Program-made: the position numbers and the translations under genes | Notes under the pieces: model-generated | Database searches by the model: none | Told to the model about the DNA's origin: nothing | The model's input: the letters and a program-made list of their open reading frames with translations, nothing else | Shown: positions 18,929 to 29,243 of the stretch, piece after piece | Position numbering within the stretch: position 1 is the stretch's first letter | Layout of the letters: every line of letters begins with the position of its first letter | Origin: Pseudomonas mandelii | GTDB taxonomy: Bacteria; Pseudomonadota; Gammaproteobacteria; Pseudomonadales; Pseudomonadaceae | Direction of reading: 5' to 3' | DNA length: 64,000 nucleotides | Assembly: GCF_900106065.1 (NCBI RefSeq) | Contig: NZ_LT629796.1 | Span: forward strand, 3,565,501 to 3,629,500

Positions 18929-20791
18929 ATGGCCCTACTGCAGATCGCCGAACCCGGCCAAAGTCCTCAACCGCACCAGCGTCGTCTGGCTGTGGGGATC
19001 GACTTGGGCACTACCAATTCGCTGGTCGCTGCGTTGCGCAGTGGTCTTTCCGAGCCTCTGGCCGACGCCGAAGGGCAGGTCATCCTGCCGTCCGCCGTGC
19101 GCTACCACGCCGATCGCGTCGAAGTCGGCGAGTCCGCCAAGCTGGCGGCCGCTACCGATCCTTTGAACACCGTGCTGTCGGTCAAGCGCTTGATGGGTCG
19201 TGGTCTGTCCGACGTCAAGCAATTGGGCGACCAACTGCCATACCGCTTTGTCGGTGGCGAGTCGCACATGCCGTTCATCGACACGATTCAGGGGCCGAAA
19301 AGCCCGGTCGAAGTCTCCGCCGATATCCTCAAGGTGCTGCGTCAGCGTGCTGAAGCGGCATTGGGCGGCGAGTTGGTGGGCGCGGTTATCACCGTTCCGG
19401 CCTATTTCGATGATGCTCAGCGTCAAGCGACCAAGGATGCGGCCAAGCTGGCCGGTCTGAACGTGCTGCGTTTGCTCAATGAACCGACCGCAGCCGCTGT
19501 GGCTTACGGTCTGGATCAGCATGCCGAAGGCCTGGTCGCGATTTACGACCTGGGTGGCGGTACGTTTGATATTTCGATCCTGCGCCTGACGGGCGGTGTA
19601 TTCGAAGTCCTCGCTACCGGTGGCGATAGCGCCTTGGGTGGCGATGACTTTGACCACGCCATCGCTGGCTGGATCATCGAGAGCGCCGGCTTGTCCGCCG
19701 ACCTCGACCCGGGTGCTCAGCGCCATCTGCTGCAAACCGCTTGTGCGGCCAAAGAAGCCCTGACCAATGCCTCGACGGTTGAAGTCGCTTACGGCGACTG
19801 GAAAGCGCAACTGACCCGCGAAGCCTTCGATGCGCTGATCGAGCCAATGGTCGCCCGCAGCCTGAAAGCCTGCCGCCGCGCGGTGCGTGATTCCGGCATC
19901 GAGCTGGACGAAGTGCACGCTGTGGTCATGGTCGGCGGCTCGACGCGCGTGCCTCGCGTTCGTGAAGCCGTCGCTGAAGCCTTTGGTCGCCAGCCGCTGA
20001 CTGAAATCGATCCGGATCAAGTGGTGGCCATTGGGGCTGCGATCCAGGCCGATACGTTGGCTGGCAACAAGCGCGATGGCGGCGAATTGCTCTTGCTCGA
20101 CGTCATTCCGTTGTCCCTGGGGCTGGAAACCATGGGCGGCCTGATGGAGAAGGTGATTCCACGCAACACCACCATCCCCGTTGCCCGCGCCCAGGACTTC
20201 ACGACTTACAAAGACGGCCAGTCGGCCATGGCGATTCACGTGCTGCAAGGCGAGCGTGAGCTGATCAGCGACTGCCGTTCCCTGGCACGCTTCGAATTGC
20301 GCGGCATTCCGGCCATGGTCGCCGGTGCCGCGAAAATCCGCGTGACGTTCCAGGTCGATGCCGACGGTCTGCTCAGTGTCTCCGCTCGCGAGTTGGGTTC
20401 AGGCGTCGAGGCCAGCATTCAGGTCAAGCCCTCCTACGGTCTGACCGACGGCGAAATCGCCAAAATGCTCAAGGAATCGTTCCAGCACGCCAACGACGAC
20501 AAGGTCGCCCGTGTGTTGCGTGAGCAGCAGGTCGACGCCCAGCGCCTGATCGAAGCGGTGCAGGCTGCCCTTGATGTCGACGGTGAGCGCTTGCTCGACG
20601 CCGAAGAGCGCATGGTCATCGAGTTGCAGATGCAGGAACTGACCGAACTGATGAAAGGTACCGATGGTTTCGCCATCGAGCAGCAGACCAAGCGTCTGTC
20701 GCAAGTGACCGACGCTTTTGCTGCCCGCCGCCTGGACTCAACGGTGAAAGCCGCGCTGGCGGGGCGCAACTTGAATGAGATTGAGGAATAA
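18929..20791 (+). CDS. hscA: Fe-S protein assembly chaperone HscA
   Basis: A 620-aa Hsp70-type ATPase specialised for IscU. It has [13 protein letters not shown] (phosphate 1, about 23-35), [14 protein letters not shown] (phosphate 2, about 205-218) and [17 protein letters not shown] (adenosine motif, about 331-347), then a substrate-binding domain from about 390. Start ATG 18929. It is followed by fdx 2 nt after its stop. Confidence 0.96.
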   Translation: MALLQIAEPGQSPQPHQRRLAVGIDLGTTNSLVAALRSGLSEPLADAEGQVILPSAVRYHADRVEVGESAKLAAATDPLNTVLSVKRLMGRGLSDVKQLGDQLPYRFVGGESHMPFIDTIQGPKSPVEVSADILKVLRQRAEAALGGELVGAVITVPAYFDDAQRQATKDAAKLAGLNVLRLLNEPTAAAVAYGLDQHAEGLVAIYDLGGGTFDISILRLTGGVFEVLATGGDSALGGDDFDHAIAGWIIESAGLSADLDPGAQRHLLQTACAAKEALTNASTVEVAYGDWKAQLTREAFDALIEPMVARSLKACRRAVRDSGIELDEVHAVVMVGGSTRVPRVREAVAEAFGRQPLTEIDPDQVVAIGAAIQADTLAGNKRDGGELLLLDVIPLSLGLETMGGLMEKVIPRNTTIPVARAQDFTTYKDGQSAMAIHVLQGERELISDCRSLARFELRGIPAMVAGAAKIRVTFQVDADGLLSVSARELGSGVEASIQVKPSYGLTDGEIAKMLKESFQHANDDKVARVLREQQVDAQRLIEAVQAALDVDGERLLDAEERMVIELQMQELTELMKGTDGFAIEQQTKRLSQVTDAFAARRLDSTVKAALAGRNLNEIEE

Positions 20792-20793
20792 CG

Positions 20794-21135
20794 ATGCCGC
20801 AGGTCATTTTTCTGCCACACGAGAAGTTTTGCCCGGACGGCATGGTTGTGGAGGCTGAACCCGGCATCTCCATCCTCGAACTGGCTCACGAACACCATAT
20901 CGAGATGGAAAGCGCTTGCGGCGGCGTCTGCGCCTGCACCACCTGCCATTGCCTGATTCGCGAGGGCTTTGACTCGCTGGAAGAGGCCGATGAGCTGGAA
21001 GAAGACTATCTTGATAAGGCTTGGGGGCTGGAGCCCCACTCACGCTTGGCCTGTCAGGCAAAAGTCGGGACTGAAGACCTGACCGTCGAAATTCCGAAGT
21101 ACTCGCTCAACCATGCGGCCGAAGCGCCGCACTGA
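20794..21135 (+). CDS. fdx: Isc-type [2Fe-2S] ferredoxin
   Basis: A 113-aa adrenodoxin-type ferredoxin that gives electrons for cluster assembly. Ligand cysteines: CGGVCACTTCHC (about 42-53) and the late CQAK (about 87). Start ATG 20794, directly after hscA. Confidence 0.96.
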   Translation: MPQVIFLPHEKFCPDGMVVEAEPGISILELAHEHHIEMESACGGVCACTTCHCLIREGFDSLEEADELEEDYLDKAWGLEPHSRLACQAKVGTEDLTVEIPKYSLNHAAEAPH

Positions 21136-21149
21136 TTCAAGGAAACGTC

Positions 21150-21350
21150 ATGAGTCTGAAATGGGTTGATGTGCTGGAAATCGCGATCCAGCTGGCTGAA
21201 TCCCGGCCGGAAGTGGATCCGCGTTATGTGAACTTCGTCGATCTGCACAAATGGGTGCTGGCATTGCCGGAGTTCCGTGATGATCCGACCCGCGGTGGCG
21301 AGAAGGTACTTGAAGCCATTCAGGCCGCCTGGATCGAAGAAGCAGACTGA
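21150..21350 (+). CDS. iscX: Fe-S assembly protein IscX
   Basis: A 66-aa acidic protein that binds iron and IscS and modulates the desulfurase. It starts MSLKWVDVLEIAIQLAE and has VNFVDLHKWV and EAIQAAWIEEAD, matching IscX/YfhJ over its whole length. Last gene of the isc operon, followed by an intrinsic terminator. Confidence 0.95.
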   Translation: MSLKWVDVLEIAIQLAESRPEVDPRYVNFVDLHKWVLALPEFRDDPTRGGEKVLEAIQAAWIEEAD

Positions 21351-21383
21351 GTCTGCGCCGTATGCAGTTAGGCAATACCAAAG

Positions 21384-21414
21384 AACCCGCGTATAATTCG
21401 CGGGTTTAATTTTT
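21384..21414 (+). terminator. isc operon terminator with TATAAT loop
   Basis: AACCCGCG-TATAATT-CGCGGGTT followed by TAATTTTT. The loop contains a perfect TATAAT at 21392-21397, 46 bp before ndk, so the hairpin may overlap a promoter element. No good -35 is seen upstream. Confidence 0.7.
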
Positions 21415-21442
21415 CGCAAATTACCGTTTCTGGAGTTACACC

Positions 21443-21868
21443 ATGGCTGTTCAACGTACTTTCTCCATCATCAAGCCTGACGCTGTTGCAAAAAACGTCA
21501 TCGGCGAGATCACCACTCGTTTCGAAAAAGCCGGCCTGAAGGTTGTAGCTTCGAAAATGAAGCAACTGTCCAAAGCCGAAGCTGAAGGCTTCTACGCTGA
21601 GCACAGCGCTCGTGGTTTCTTCGGCGACCTGGTTGCTTTCATGATCTCCGGTCCAGTTGTCGTTCAGGTTCTGGAAGGCGAAAACGCTATCGCTCTGAAC
21701 CGTGAGCTGATGGGCGCTACCAACCCTAAAGAAGCTGCTGCCGGCACCATCCGTGCTGACTTCGCTGACTCCATCGATGCCAACGCTGTACACGGTTCGG
21801 ACTCCGAAGCCGCTGCTGCTCGCGAAATCTCGTACTTCTTCGCAGCTACTGAAGTAACCACTCGCTAA
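21443..21868 (+). CDS. ndk: Nucleoside diphosphate kinase
   Basis: A 141-aa enzyme that balances NTP pools by phosphate transfer through a histidine. It starts [17 protein letters not shown], has [17 protein letters not shown], and the active His in NAVHGSDS (about 115-122). Start ATG 21443 with GGAG upstream. Length is that of the usual bacterial enzyme. Confidence 0.97.
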   Translation: MAVQRTFSIIKPDAVAKNVIGEITTRFEKAGLKVVASKMKQLSKAEAEGFYAEHSARGFFGDLVAFMISGPVVVQVLEGENAIALNRELMGATNPKEAAAGTIRADFADSIDANAVHGSDSEAAAAREISYFFAATEVTTR

Positions 21869-21896
21869 GCATTGGCTTATGAGTGAAGGTGAATCC

Positions 21897-23039
21897 ATGA
21901 CTACATCGACTGTAAAAACCAACCTGCTGGGTCTGACTCAGCTGGAAATGGAAAAATTCTTCGACTCAATCGGGGAGAAGCGTTTCCGTGCCGGTCAGGT
22001 AATGAAATGGATTCACCACCTTGGCGTCGATGATTTCGACGCCATGACGAACGTCAGCAAGGCCTTGCGCGACAAGCTCAAGGCTATTGCCGAAGTTCGC
22101 GGTCCTGAAGTCGTCAGCGAGGACATCTCCACCGACGGTACCCGTAAATGGGTAGTGCGCGTGGCGTCCGGCAGCTGCGTCGAGACCGTTTACATTCCCC
22201 AGGGCAAGCGCGGCACTTTGTGCGTTTCGTCCCAGGCAGGCTGTGCCCTGGATTGCAGTTTCTGCTCCACCGGCAAGCAAGGTTTCAACAGCAACCTCAC
22301 CGCCGCTGAAGTCATCGGCCAGGTGTGGATTGCCAATAAATCGTTCGGCAGCATCCCGGCGACCGCCGACCGTGCCATCACCAACGTGGTGATGATGGGC
22401 ATGGGTGAGCCGCTGCTGAACTTCGACAACGTCGTGGCCGCCATGCATCTGATGATGGATGACCTGGGCTACGGGATCTCCAAGCGCCGCGTGACCCTGT
22501 CCACTTCGGGCGTGGTGCCGATGATCGATGAGCTGTCCAAGCACATTGACGTCTCCCTGGCGTTGTCGCTGCACGCACCAAACGACGCATTGCGTAACCA
22601 ATTGGTGCCGATCAACAAGAAATATCCGCTTAAGATGCTGCTCGAGTCGTGCCAGCGCTACATGTCGTCCCTGGGCGAAAAGCGCGTGCTGACCATCGAG
22701 TACACTTTGCTCAAGGACATCAACGACAAGGTTGAACATGCCGTTGAGATGATCGAGTTGCTCAAGAATATCCCGTGCAAGATCAACCTGATTCCGTTTA
22801 ACCCGTTCCCGCATTCCGGTTACGAGCGCCCGAGCAACAACGCGATTCGCCGTTTCCAGGATCAGCTTCACCATGCCGGCTTCAATGTCACCGTGCGCAC
22901 CACCCGCGGTGAAGACATCGATGCCGCGTGTGGCCAATTGGTAGGGCAGGTGCTGGATCGCACCCGTCGCAGCGAACGTTATATCGCCGTGCGTGAGTTG
23001 AACGCCGAGAACGATATGGCTCAAAACGCTGCGGAATAA
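21897..23039 (+). CDS. rlmN: Dual-specificity 23S rRNA / tRNA adenine-C2 methyltransferase RlmN
   Basis: A 380-aa radical-SAM enzyme that methylates A2503 of 23S rRNA and A37 of some tRNAs. The radical-SAM motif is [15 protein letters not shown] (about 116-130), followed by [15 protein letters not shown] (about 167-181). The C-terminal catalytic Cys is in DIDAACGQL (about 341-349). ATG 21897 ([13 protein letters not shown]) is chosen because a GAAGGTGA site precedes it; the frame opens at 21879. Confidence 0.96.
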   Translation: MTTSTVKTNLLGLTQLEMEKFFDSIGEKRFRAGQVMKWIHHLGVDDFDAMTNVSKALRDKLKAIAEVRGPEVVSEDISTDGTRKWVVRVASGSCVETVYIPQGKRGTLCVSSQAGCALDCSFCSTGKQGFNSNLTAAEVIGQVWIANKSFGSIPATADRAITNVVMMGMGEPLLNFDNVVAAMHLMMDDLGYGISKRRVTLSTSGVVPMIDELSKHIDVSLALSLHAPNDALRNQLVPINKKYPLKMLLESCQRYMSSLGEKRVLTIEYTLLKDINDKVEHAVEMIELLKNIPCKINLIPFNPFPHSGYERPSNNAIRRFQDQLHHAGFNVTVRTTRGEDIDAACGQLVGQVLDRTRRSERYIAVRELNAENDMAQNAAE

Positions 23040-23056
23040 ATCAAGAGAGGATCTCT

Positions 23057-23815
23057 ATGTCCCTGCGCTTTGCGCTGCTTTTGCTGTTGGCCAGCCTGTG
23101 TGCTGGTTGCGTCCTGTCGGGCGATTTCAACCCGATGAAAACCAGCAAAGGTCGCGATGAAGCGCGTGCTGCCTATGTGCAACTGGGCTTGGGGTACTTG
23201 CAGCAAGGCATGACCGAACGGGCGAAAGTGCCGTTGAAGAAAGCCTTGGATCTGGATGACTCGGACCCGGATGCCAATGCGGCGCTTGGGTTGGTGTTTC
23301 AGGCTGAAATGGAACCTGAACTGGCAGACCAGCACTTTCGCAAGGCGCTGTCTTCCCGCCCCGACGATGCTCGAATCCTGAACAACTACGGCAGCTTTCT
23401 TTTCGAAGAAAAACGTTACAAAGAGGCTTACGAGCGCTTTGAACAGGCCGCCGCCGATACCCTGTATCCTGAGCGTTCGCGGGTGTTCGAGAACCTGGGC
23501 ATGACCGCTTCGAAGCTGGGTCAGCGTGATCTGGCCCAGCAGCAACTGGAAAAAGCCCTGCGTTTGAACCGCCAACAACCGCGTGCATTGCTGGAAATGG
23601 CTGAGTTGTCCTTCGAAGACAGGCATTATGTGCCCGCGCGTGACTATTACGATCGTTTTAGCCTGCTCACCGAGCAAAATGCACGTAGTCTATTGCTCGG
23701 CGTTCGGCTGGCAAAAGTGTTTGAAGATCGCGACAAGGCCGCCAGTTTTGGCCTGCAACTAAAACGACTCTATCCCGGTACGCCGGAATATCAGCAATAC
23801 CTGTCGGAGCAATGA
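23057..23815 (+). CDS. pilW: Type IV pilus biogenesis/stability lipoprotein PilW (PilF)
   Basis: A 252-aa outer-membrane lipoprotein pilotin that helps PilQ secretin assembly. The signal peptide MSLRFALLLLLASLCAGC has a lipobox Cys at about 18. Several TPR repeats follow (YVQLGLGYLQQGMTERAK, ANAALGLVFQAEMEPELAD, ILNNYGSFLFEEKRYKEAY). Its stop overlaps the rodZ start. The gene order rlmN-pilW-rodZ-ispG-hisS is standard in Pseudomonas. Confidence 0.93.
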   Translation: MSLRFALLLLLASLCAGCVLSGDFNPMKTSKGRDEARAAYVQLGLGYLQQGMTERAKVPLKKALDLDDSDPDANAALGLVFQAEMEPELADQHFRKALSSRPDDARILNNYGSFLFEEKRYKEAYERFEQAAADTLYPERSRVFENLGMTASKLGQRDLAQQQLEKALRLNRQQPRALLEMAELSFEDRHYVPARDYYDRFSLLTEQNARSLLLGVRLAKVFEDRDKAASFGLQLKRLYPGTPEYQQYLSEQ

Positions 23816-24849
23816 TGAAAGCGGCGCATCCCGAAGTTGTAGCAGCGAATCGCGTTAACCCCGGTGAGACTTTGCGCCAGGCCCGCGAAAGCAATGGCTG
23901 GTCGCTGGCTGAAGTGGCCCTCAAGCTCAACCTCACCGTTAATTCCTTGAGTAATCTGGAAGCCGGCGCTTTCGACAAGCTGCCGGGGCACACCTTTGCT
24001 CGCGGTTATATTCGCGCGTATGCCAAATTGTTGGGCATGGACCAGACCGTTCTGGTCCAGCAGTTCGACCAATCCACCGGCACCGACTCCCAGGGCAGCA
24101 ACGTCCACAGCCTGGGGCGTATCGAAGAACCGGTTCGGGTTTCCCACACTATTTTGCGCATTGTCAGCCTGCTGTTGCTGATCGCAGTGATTGGCGGTGG
24201 TTTTGTCTGGTGGCAGGATCAAACCTCCCAGCGCACCAAGGACCTGATCACCCCGAGCCCGGAACACGTCGAAGTCGAAGGTGCTGATGGCACCACCCAG
24301 ATCCATCCGCTGGACGAGCCGGAAGACCAGGCCGTCGCGGAAAGTCAGGTTGACGGGGCAACCGCGCTGGCGTTGCCGCAAGCCGAAAACGCCACTGAAG
24401 CACCGGCCGGGACTGAAGCCACTGCGCCTGCCGCCGCGCCGACTGCACCCGCTGTCCCAGCGCCTGCTGCACCGGCGCACAGCACCGCTCCGGTTGTCGC
24501 GACTCCCGTAGCGCCGGCTCCGACGGCTCCTGTTGTATCAACTCCGCCTGCAAGCGCTTCGGTGACGCCGACCATCCCCGCTCCAGCACCGGCAGCTCCG
24601 GTTGCCGGCCAAGGTCAGGTTCAACTGCAGTTCACCGCCGATTGCTGGACGCAAGTGACCGATGGCACCGGCAAAGTGCTGTTGAGCGGTCTGAAGCGTA
24701 AAGGCGAAAGTGTTTCCGTCAGCGGCAAGCCGCCGTTTGCCGTGCGTCTGGGCTTCGCCCGTGGCGCGCAGGTCAGCTACAACGGGCAGGCGGTTGATGT
24801 CGCTCCGTTCACCAGTGGCGAGACTGCTCGCCTGAAGTTGGGTCAATAA
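23812..24849 (+). CDS. rodZ: Cell-shape protein RodZ (HTH plus DUF4115)
   Basis: A 345-aa bitopic inner-membrane protein that links MreB to the cell-wall machinery. The N-terminal cytoplasmic HTH is GETLRQARESNGWSLAEVAL (about 17-36), with one TM helix at about 113-132 (LRIVSLLLLIAVIGGGFVWW). A long Pro/Ala-rich periplasmic linker (about 190-265) precedes the DUF4115 domain with FTADCWTQVTDGTGKVL. It overlaps pilW by 4 nt. Confidence 0.93.
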   Translation: MMKAAHPEVVAANRVNPGETLRQARESNGWSLAEVALKLNLTVNSLSNLEAGAFDKLPGHTFARGYIRAYAKLLGMDQTVLVQQFDQSTGTDSQGSNVHSLGRIEEPVRVSHTILRIVSLLLLIAVIGGGFVWWQDQTSQRTKDLITPSPEHVEVEGADGTTQIHPLDEPEDQAVAESQVDGATALALPQAENATEAPAGTEATAPAAAPTAPAVPAPAAPAHSTAPVVATPVAPAPTAPVVSTPPASASVTPTIPAPAPAAPVAGQGQVQLQFTADCWTQVTDGTGKVLLSGLKRKGESVSVSGKPPFAVRLGFARGAQVSYNGQAVDVAPFTSGETARLKLGQ

Positions 24850-24852
24850 GTC

Positions 24853-25962
24853 ATGCACGGCGAATCTCCAATCAAACGTCGCGAATCCCGCAAGATCTGG
24901 GTCGGTAACGTGCCCGTGGGCGGCGATGCGCCCATCGCTGTTCAGAGCATGACGAACAGCGACACCAATGACGTGGCCGCCACCGTGGCCCAGATCAATC
25001 GTCTGGAAGCCGCTGGTGTCGATATCGTGCGGATTTCCGTGCCGGACATGGACGCCGCCGAAGCCTTCGGCAAGATCAAGCAATTGGTCAAGGTGCCGTT
25101 GGTTGCCGACATCCACTTCGACTACAAGATTGCGCTGCGCGTCGCCGAACTGGGCGTTGATTGCCTGCGGATCAATCCGGGCAACATCGGTCGTGAAGAC
25201 CGCGTGCGCGCGGTGGTCGATGCCGCCCGTGATCGCGGGATCCCGATCCGCATCGGCGTCAACGCCGGTTCCCTGGAAAAAGACCTGCAAAAGAAATACG
25301 GCGAGCCGACCCCGGCGGCGCTGGTCGAGTCTGCCCTGCGTCACGTCGAGCACCTTGAACGCCTGAATTTCCAGGACTTCAAGGTCAGCGTGAAGGCCTC
25401 CGACGTGTTCATGGCCGTCGCCGCCTACCGCCTGCTGGCCAAGGAAATCGTCCAGCCGCTGCACCTGGGCATCACCGAAGCCGGTGGTTTGCGCTCAGGC
25501 ACGGTGAAATCCGCCGTGGGCCTCGGTATGCTGCTCGCCGAAGGGATTGGCGATACTATTCGCATCTCGTTGGCGGCCGACCCGGTCGAGGAAGTGAAAG
25601 TCGGCTACGACATTCTCAAGTCCCTGCACCTGCGTTCCCGTGGCATCAACTTCATCGCCTGCCCGAGCTGCTCGCGGCAGAATTTCGATGTGGTCAAAAC
25701 CATGAACGAGCTGGAAGGGCGCCTCGAAGATCTGCTGGTGCCGCTGGATGTCGCGGTCATCGGTTGCGTGGTCAACGGGCCGGGTGAAGCCAAGGAAGCC
25801 CATATCGGCTTGACCGGCGGCACGCCGAACCTGATTTACATCGACGGCAAGCCGTCGCAGAAACTGACGAATGACAATCTGGTGGATGAGCTTGAACGCT
25901 TGATCCGCCAGAAAGCGGCCGAAAAGGTCGAAGCCGACGCGGCAGTCATCGCCCGCGGCTGA
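24853..25962 (+). CDS. ispG: 4-hydroxy-3-methylbut-2-en-1-yl diphosphate synthase
   Basis: A 369-aa [4Fe-4S] enzyme of the MEP isoprenoid pathway that forms HMBPP from MEcPP. It has a TIM-barrel N-terminus with [18 protein letters not shown] and LRINPGNIG, and a C-terminal cluster domain with [10 protein letters not shown] (about 273-282) and [11 protein letters not shown] (about 305-315), giving the three ligand cysteines. Start ATG 24853, 3 nt after rodZ. Confidence 0.96.
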   Translation: MHGESPIKRRESRKIWVGNVPVGGDAPIAVQSMTNSDTNDVAATVAQINRLEAAGVDIVRISVPDMDAAEAFGKIKQLVKVPLVADIHFDYKIALRVAELGVDCLRINPGNIGREDRVRAVVDAARDRGIPIRIGVNAGSLEKDLQKKYGEPTPAALVESALRHVEHLERLNFQDFKVSVKASDVFMAVAAYRLLAKEIVQPLHLGITEAGGLRSGTVKSAVGLGMLLAEGIGDTIRISLAADPVEEVKVGYDILKSLHLRSRGINFIACPSCSRQNFDVVKTMNELEGRLEDLLVPLDVAVIGCVVNGPGEAKEAHIGLTGGTPNLIYIDGKPSQKLTNDNLVDELERLIRQKAAEKVEADAAVIARG

Positions 25963-25985
25963 TCGAACGAATTTAAGGATTTATA

Positions 25986-27275
25986 GTGAGCAAGTCTCTG
26001 CAAGCCATACGTGGCATGAACGACATCCTGCCCGAACAGACCCCGCTGTGGCGTCATTTCGAGGGCACCGTCTCGCGTCTGCTGGATAACTACGGTTACA
26101 AGCAGATCCGCATGCCGATCGTCGAGTTCACCGAGCTGTTCAAGCGCTCCATTGGTGAAGTGACCGACATCGTCGAAAAAGAGATGTACACCTTCGACGA
26201 CCGCAACGGCGATTCCCTGACCCTGCGCCCTGAAGGCACGGCGGCCTGCGTGCGTGCTGTGCTCGAGCACGGCATCACCGGCGGTGGTCAGGTGCAGAAA
26301 CTTTGGTACATCGGCCCGATGTTCCGTCACGAACGTCCTCAAAAAGGCCGTTATCGCCAGTTCCATCAGATCGGTTGCGAGGTCTTCAACCTCGACGGTC
26401 CGGACATCGACGCCGAGCTGATCGTGCTGACCTGGCGCCTGTGGGGCGAGCTGGGCATCCGTGATGCGGTCAAGCTTGAGCTCAACAGCCTGGGCACCGC
26501 CGAGTCCCGTGCTCGTTATCGCGAAGCGCTGGTCGAGTTCCTCTCGTCCCGCCTGGACAAGCTGGACGAAGACAGCCAGCGCCGTCTGAAAACCAACCCT
26601 TTGCGGGTGCTCGATACCAAGAACGCCGACACGCAAGCCGTGCTGGTCGATGCGCCGAAAATGGCCGACTACCTGGACGAAGAATCCCGTGTGCACTTCG
26701 AGGGCCTGAAGGCTCGCCTGGACACCGCCGGCATTCCTTACGTGATCAACCCGAAGCTGGTTCGCGGGCTGGATTACTACAGCAAGACCGTTTTCGAATG
26801 GGTCACCGACAAGTTGGGCGCCCAGGGCACCGTGTGTGCCGGTGGTCGTTACGACGGTCTGGTGGAGCAGATGGGTGGCAAGCCAACCCCGGGCGTCGGT
26901 TTCGCCATGGGTATCGAGCGCCTGGTGCTGTTGCTTGAAACCCTGGAACAGATTCCGGAAGAGATCTCCCGTCAGGTCGACGTTTACCTCTGCGCCTTCG
27001 GAGAAGCCGCCGAGCTGGCCGGTCTGGCCCTGAGTGAACGTGTACGTGATCAATTGCCCAACCTGCGCCTGCAAGTCAATGCCGGCGCGGGCAGCTTCAA
27101 AAGCCAGTTCAAGAAGGCCGACAAGAGCGGTGCGCTGTATGCGCTGATCCTCGGTGACGACGAAATGGCCCAGCAAGTGGTAGGTTTCAAACCCCTGCGT
27201 GGCCAGGGCGAACAACAAAGCATTGCCTGGGATGCGCTTGCTGCACACCTGGCCACCTGCGTCGTGCAGGGTTGA
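25986..27275 (+). CDS. hisS: Histidyl-tRNA synthetase
   Basis: A 429-aa class II aminoacyl-tRNA synthetase. It has [15 protein letters not shown] at the N-terminus, motif 2 region [22 protein letters not shown] (about 107-128), histidine A motif [15 protein letters not shown] (about 258-272), motif 3 in [11 protein letters not shown], and a C-terminal anticodon-binding domain. The start is GTG 25986 after AAGGATTTATA. Confidence 0.96.
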   Translation: MSKSLQAIRGMNDILPEQTPLWRHFEGTVSRLLDNYGYKQIRMPIVEFTELFKRSIGEVTDIVEKEMYTFDDRNGDSLTLRPEGTAACVRAVLEHGITGGGQVQKLWYIGPMFRHERPQKGRYRQFHQIGCEVFNLDGPDIDAELIVLTWRLWGELGIRDAVKLELNSLGTAESRARYREALVEFLSSRLDKLDEDSQRRLKTNPLRVLDTKNADTQAVLVDAPKMADYLDEESRVHFEGLKARLDTAGIPYVINPKLVRGLDYYSKTVFEWVTDKLGAQGTVCAGGRYDGLVEQMGGKPTPGVGFAMGIERLVLLLETLEQIPEEISRQVDVYLCAFGEAAELAGLALSERVRDQLPNLRLQVNAGAGSFKSQFKKADKSGALYALILGDDEMAQQVVGFKPLRGQGEQQSIAWDALAAHLATCVVQG

Positions 27276-27317
27276 AGCTGTCATAAACAGCCGATTTAGC
27301 GATTAAGGAGTATTGGG

Positions 27318-27959
27318 GTGTCGAGTACCGAAGACGAAAACCTGGCAGATTTGAAGGACTGGTGGACACGCAACGGCAAGCCCCTGGTCACTGGCGGCCT
27401 GTTGGCGCTGGTCATCGTGTTCGGCTGGCAGGCCTTTCAGAAGTATCAGAGCAATCAGTCGCAAGGCGCCTCGATTCTCTATCAGCAATTGCTCGAAACC
27501 ACGCTGACGCCTGACGGCAAGCCTGATGCCGCCCGTGTTTCGGACCTGGCCGGCAAGCTCAACAGCGAGTTCGGCGGTAGCGCCTATGCACAGTACGGCA
27601 GCTTGTTCGTGGCGAAAGTCGCGGTCGACAGCGGCAAGCTGGACGACGCGGCCACCGAGCTGAAAGCCATCGTGGCAAAACCGGCCAACCCGGCGCTGGG
27701 CGAAATCGCCCGTCAGCGTCTGGCGCAGGTACTGGCGGCGCAGAACAAGGTCGATGAGGCCCTGAAGCTGCTCGAAGGCGATGCTGACAAGGCATTCCTG
27801 GCCACGCGCGAAGAACTCAAAGGCGACCTGCTGGTGCAGTTGGGTCGTACCGACGAAGCAAACACGGCGTATCAAAAAGCCAAGGCGGCACTGTCGGATG
27901 AAGCGGCGGTCGGTGGCCTACAAATCAAGCTGGACGACCTGGCCAAAGGGGATGCGTGA
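27318..27959 (+). CDS. yfgM: YfgM family TPR protein (Sec ancillary subunit)
   Basis: A 213-aa inner-membrane protein with a short cytoplasmic N-terminus, one TM helix (GGLLALVIVFGWQAFQKYQ, about 28-46) and a periplasmic TPR-like domain. YfgM associates with SecYEG and PpiD and hands substrates to periplasmic chaperones. The start is GTG 27318 with TTAAGGAG upstream. It is followed immediately by bamB, as in many gammaproteobacteria. Confidence 0.9.
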   Translation: MSSTEDENLADLKDWWTRNGKPLVTGGLLALVIVFGWQAFQKYQSNQSQGASILYQQLLETTLTPDGKPDAARVSDLAGKLNSEFGGSAYAQYGSLFVAKVAVDSGKLDDAATELKAIVAKPANPALGEIARQRLAQVLAAQNKVDEALKLLEGDADKAFLATREELKGDLLVQLGRTDEANTAYQKAKAALSDEAAVGGLQIKLDDLAKGDA

Positions 27960-27960
27960 C

Positions 27961-29103
27961 GTGATCCGTTGGAAACATGCAGCATTGCTGGCTCTGGCCA
28001 TTTTGGCCGCGGGTTGCAGCAGCAACAGCAAAAAAGAATTGCCACCGGCCGAGTTGACCGACTTCAAAGAAGAAGTGGTTCTGCAGAAGCAGTGGAGTCG
28101 TTCGATCGGTGACGGTCAGGGCGAAACCTACAACATGCTGGTTCCGGCGATCGAAGGCGATACCATCTATGCTGCCGACGTCACCGGTGTGGTGATGGCG
28201 CTGGATCGCAGCAACGGCGACGTCAAATGGAAGAAGGACCTTGAACTGCCTGTTTCCGGCGCCGTTGGCGTGGGTTACGGTCTGGTCATGTTCGGCACCA
28301 TCAAGGGCGAAATCGTTGCTCTGGATGCGATCAATGGTGAAGAGAAATGGCGCGCTCGCGTGTCCAGCGAAGTACTCGCACCGCCGGCCAACAACGGTGA
28401 CGTGGTTGTGGTTCAGACTCAGGACGACCGTCTGATTGGTCTGGATGCCGCCACCGGCACCCAGCGCTGGCTGTATGACAGCACGCCTGCGGTCCTGACC
28501 TTGCGCGGCACCAGCGCACCGATCGTCACCAACCGCCTCGCGGTGGCTGGCCTGTCGACCGGTAAAGTGGTCGCTCTCGATATTTCCAACGGCGTGCCGG
28601 TGTGGGAACAACGGGTCGCGATTCCACAAGGTCGTTCGGAACTGGAGCGTGTGGTCGATATCGACGGTGGCCTGCTGCTGTCCGGCGAAACGCTGTACGT
28701 CGCCAGCTACCAGGGTCGCGTTGCGGCACTGGACCTGCAAAGCGGTCGTCAGCTCTGGCAGCGTGATGCTTCCAGCTATGCCGGCGTCGCGCAGGGTTTT
28801 GGCAGCGTTTACGTGAGCCTGTCTTCGGGCACTGTTGAAGGCGTCGACGAACGTTCCACCACAGCCTTGTGGAGCAACGATTCGCTGGCTCGTCGTCAAC
28901 TGTCGGCTCCGGAAGTGTTCTCCAGCTACGTTGCAGTCGGCGATATGGAAGGCTACCTGCACCTGCTGAGCCAGGTGGACGGTCGTTTCGTCGGCCGCGA
29001 GCGCATCGACAGCGACGGCCTGCGTGCCCGTCCGCTGGTGGTGGGTGACACGATTTATGTGTATGGCAACAGTGGCAAACTGGAAGCCCTGACCATTAAG
29101 TAA
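27961..29103 (+). CDS. bamB: Outer-membrane assembly lipoprotein BamB
   Basis: A 380-aa lipoprotein of the BAM complex. The signal peptide ends LALAILAAGC, with the lipobox Cys at about 19. PQQ-like beta-propeller repeats follow (VVMALDRSNGDVKWKKD, GEIVALDAINGEEKWRA, LIGLDAATGTQRWLY and others). The start GTG 27961 is chosen because AAAGGGG lies about 9 nt upstream; ATG 27952 is in frame but would sit on the SD. Confidence 0.94.
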   Translation: MIRWKHAALLALAILAAGCSSNSKKELPPAELTDFKEEVVLQKQWSRSIGDGQGETYNMLVPAIEGDTIYAADVTGVVMALDRSNGDVKWKKDLELPVSGAVGVGYGLVMFGTIKGEIVALDAINGEEKWRARVSSEVLAPPANNGDVVVVQTQDDRLIGLDAATGTQRWLYDSTPAVLTLRGTSAPIVTNRLAVAGLSTGKVVALDISNGVPVWEQRVAIPQGRSELERVVDIDGGLLLSGETLYVASYQGRVAALDLQSGRQLWQRDASSYAGVAQGFGSVYVSLSSGTVEGVDERSTTALWSNDSLARRQLSAPEVFSSYVAVGDMEGYLHLLSQVDGRFVGRERIDSDGLRARPLVVGDTIYVYGNSGKLEALTIK

Positions 29104-29187
29104 AGGTTTGACTATGCTTGGGGTTAAACCCCAGGCAGCCCCGTAACCACGGGGTTCGCAGCGCCTTCAAGCGCTGCCCCGAGCACC

Positions 29188-29212
29188 AGCCGCTGCCTCG
29201 CAGCGGCTTTTG
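29188..29212 (+). terminator. Terminator between bamB and der
   Basis: AGCCGCTGC-CTC-GCAGCGGCT followed by TTTTG. Two further GC hairpin-like segments lie just before it. Confidence 0.8.
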
Positions 29213-29243
29213 TATTTTCTGAAATAACGAAGTGGAGAGCCGC

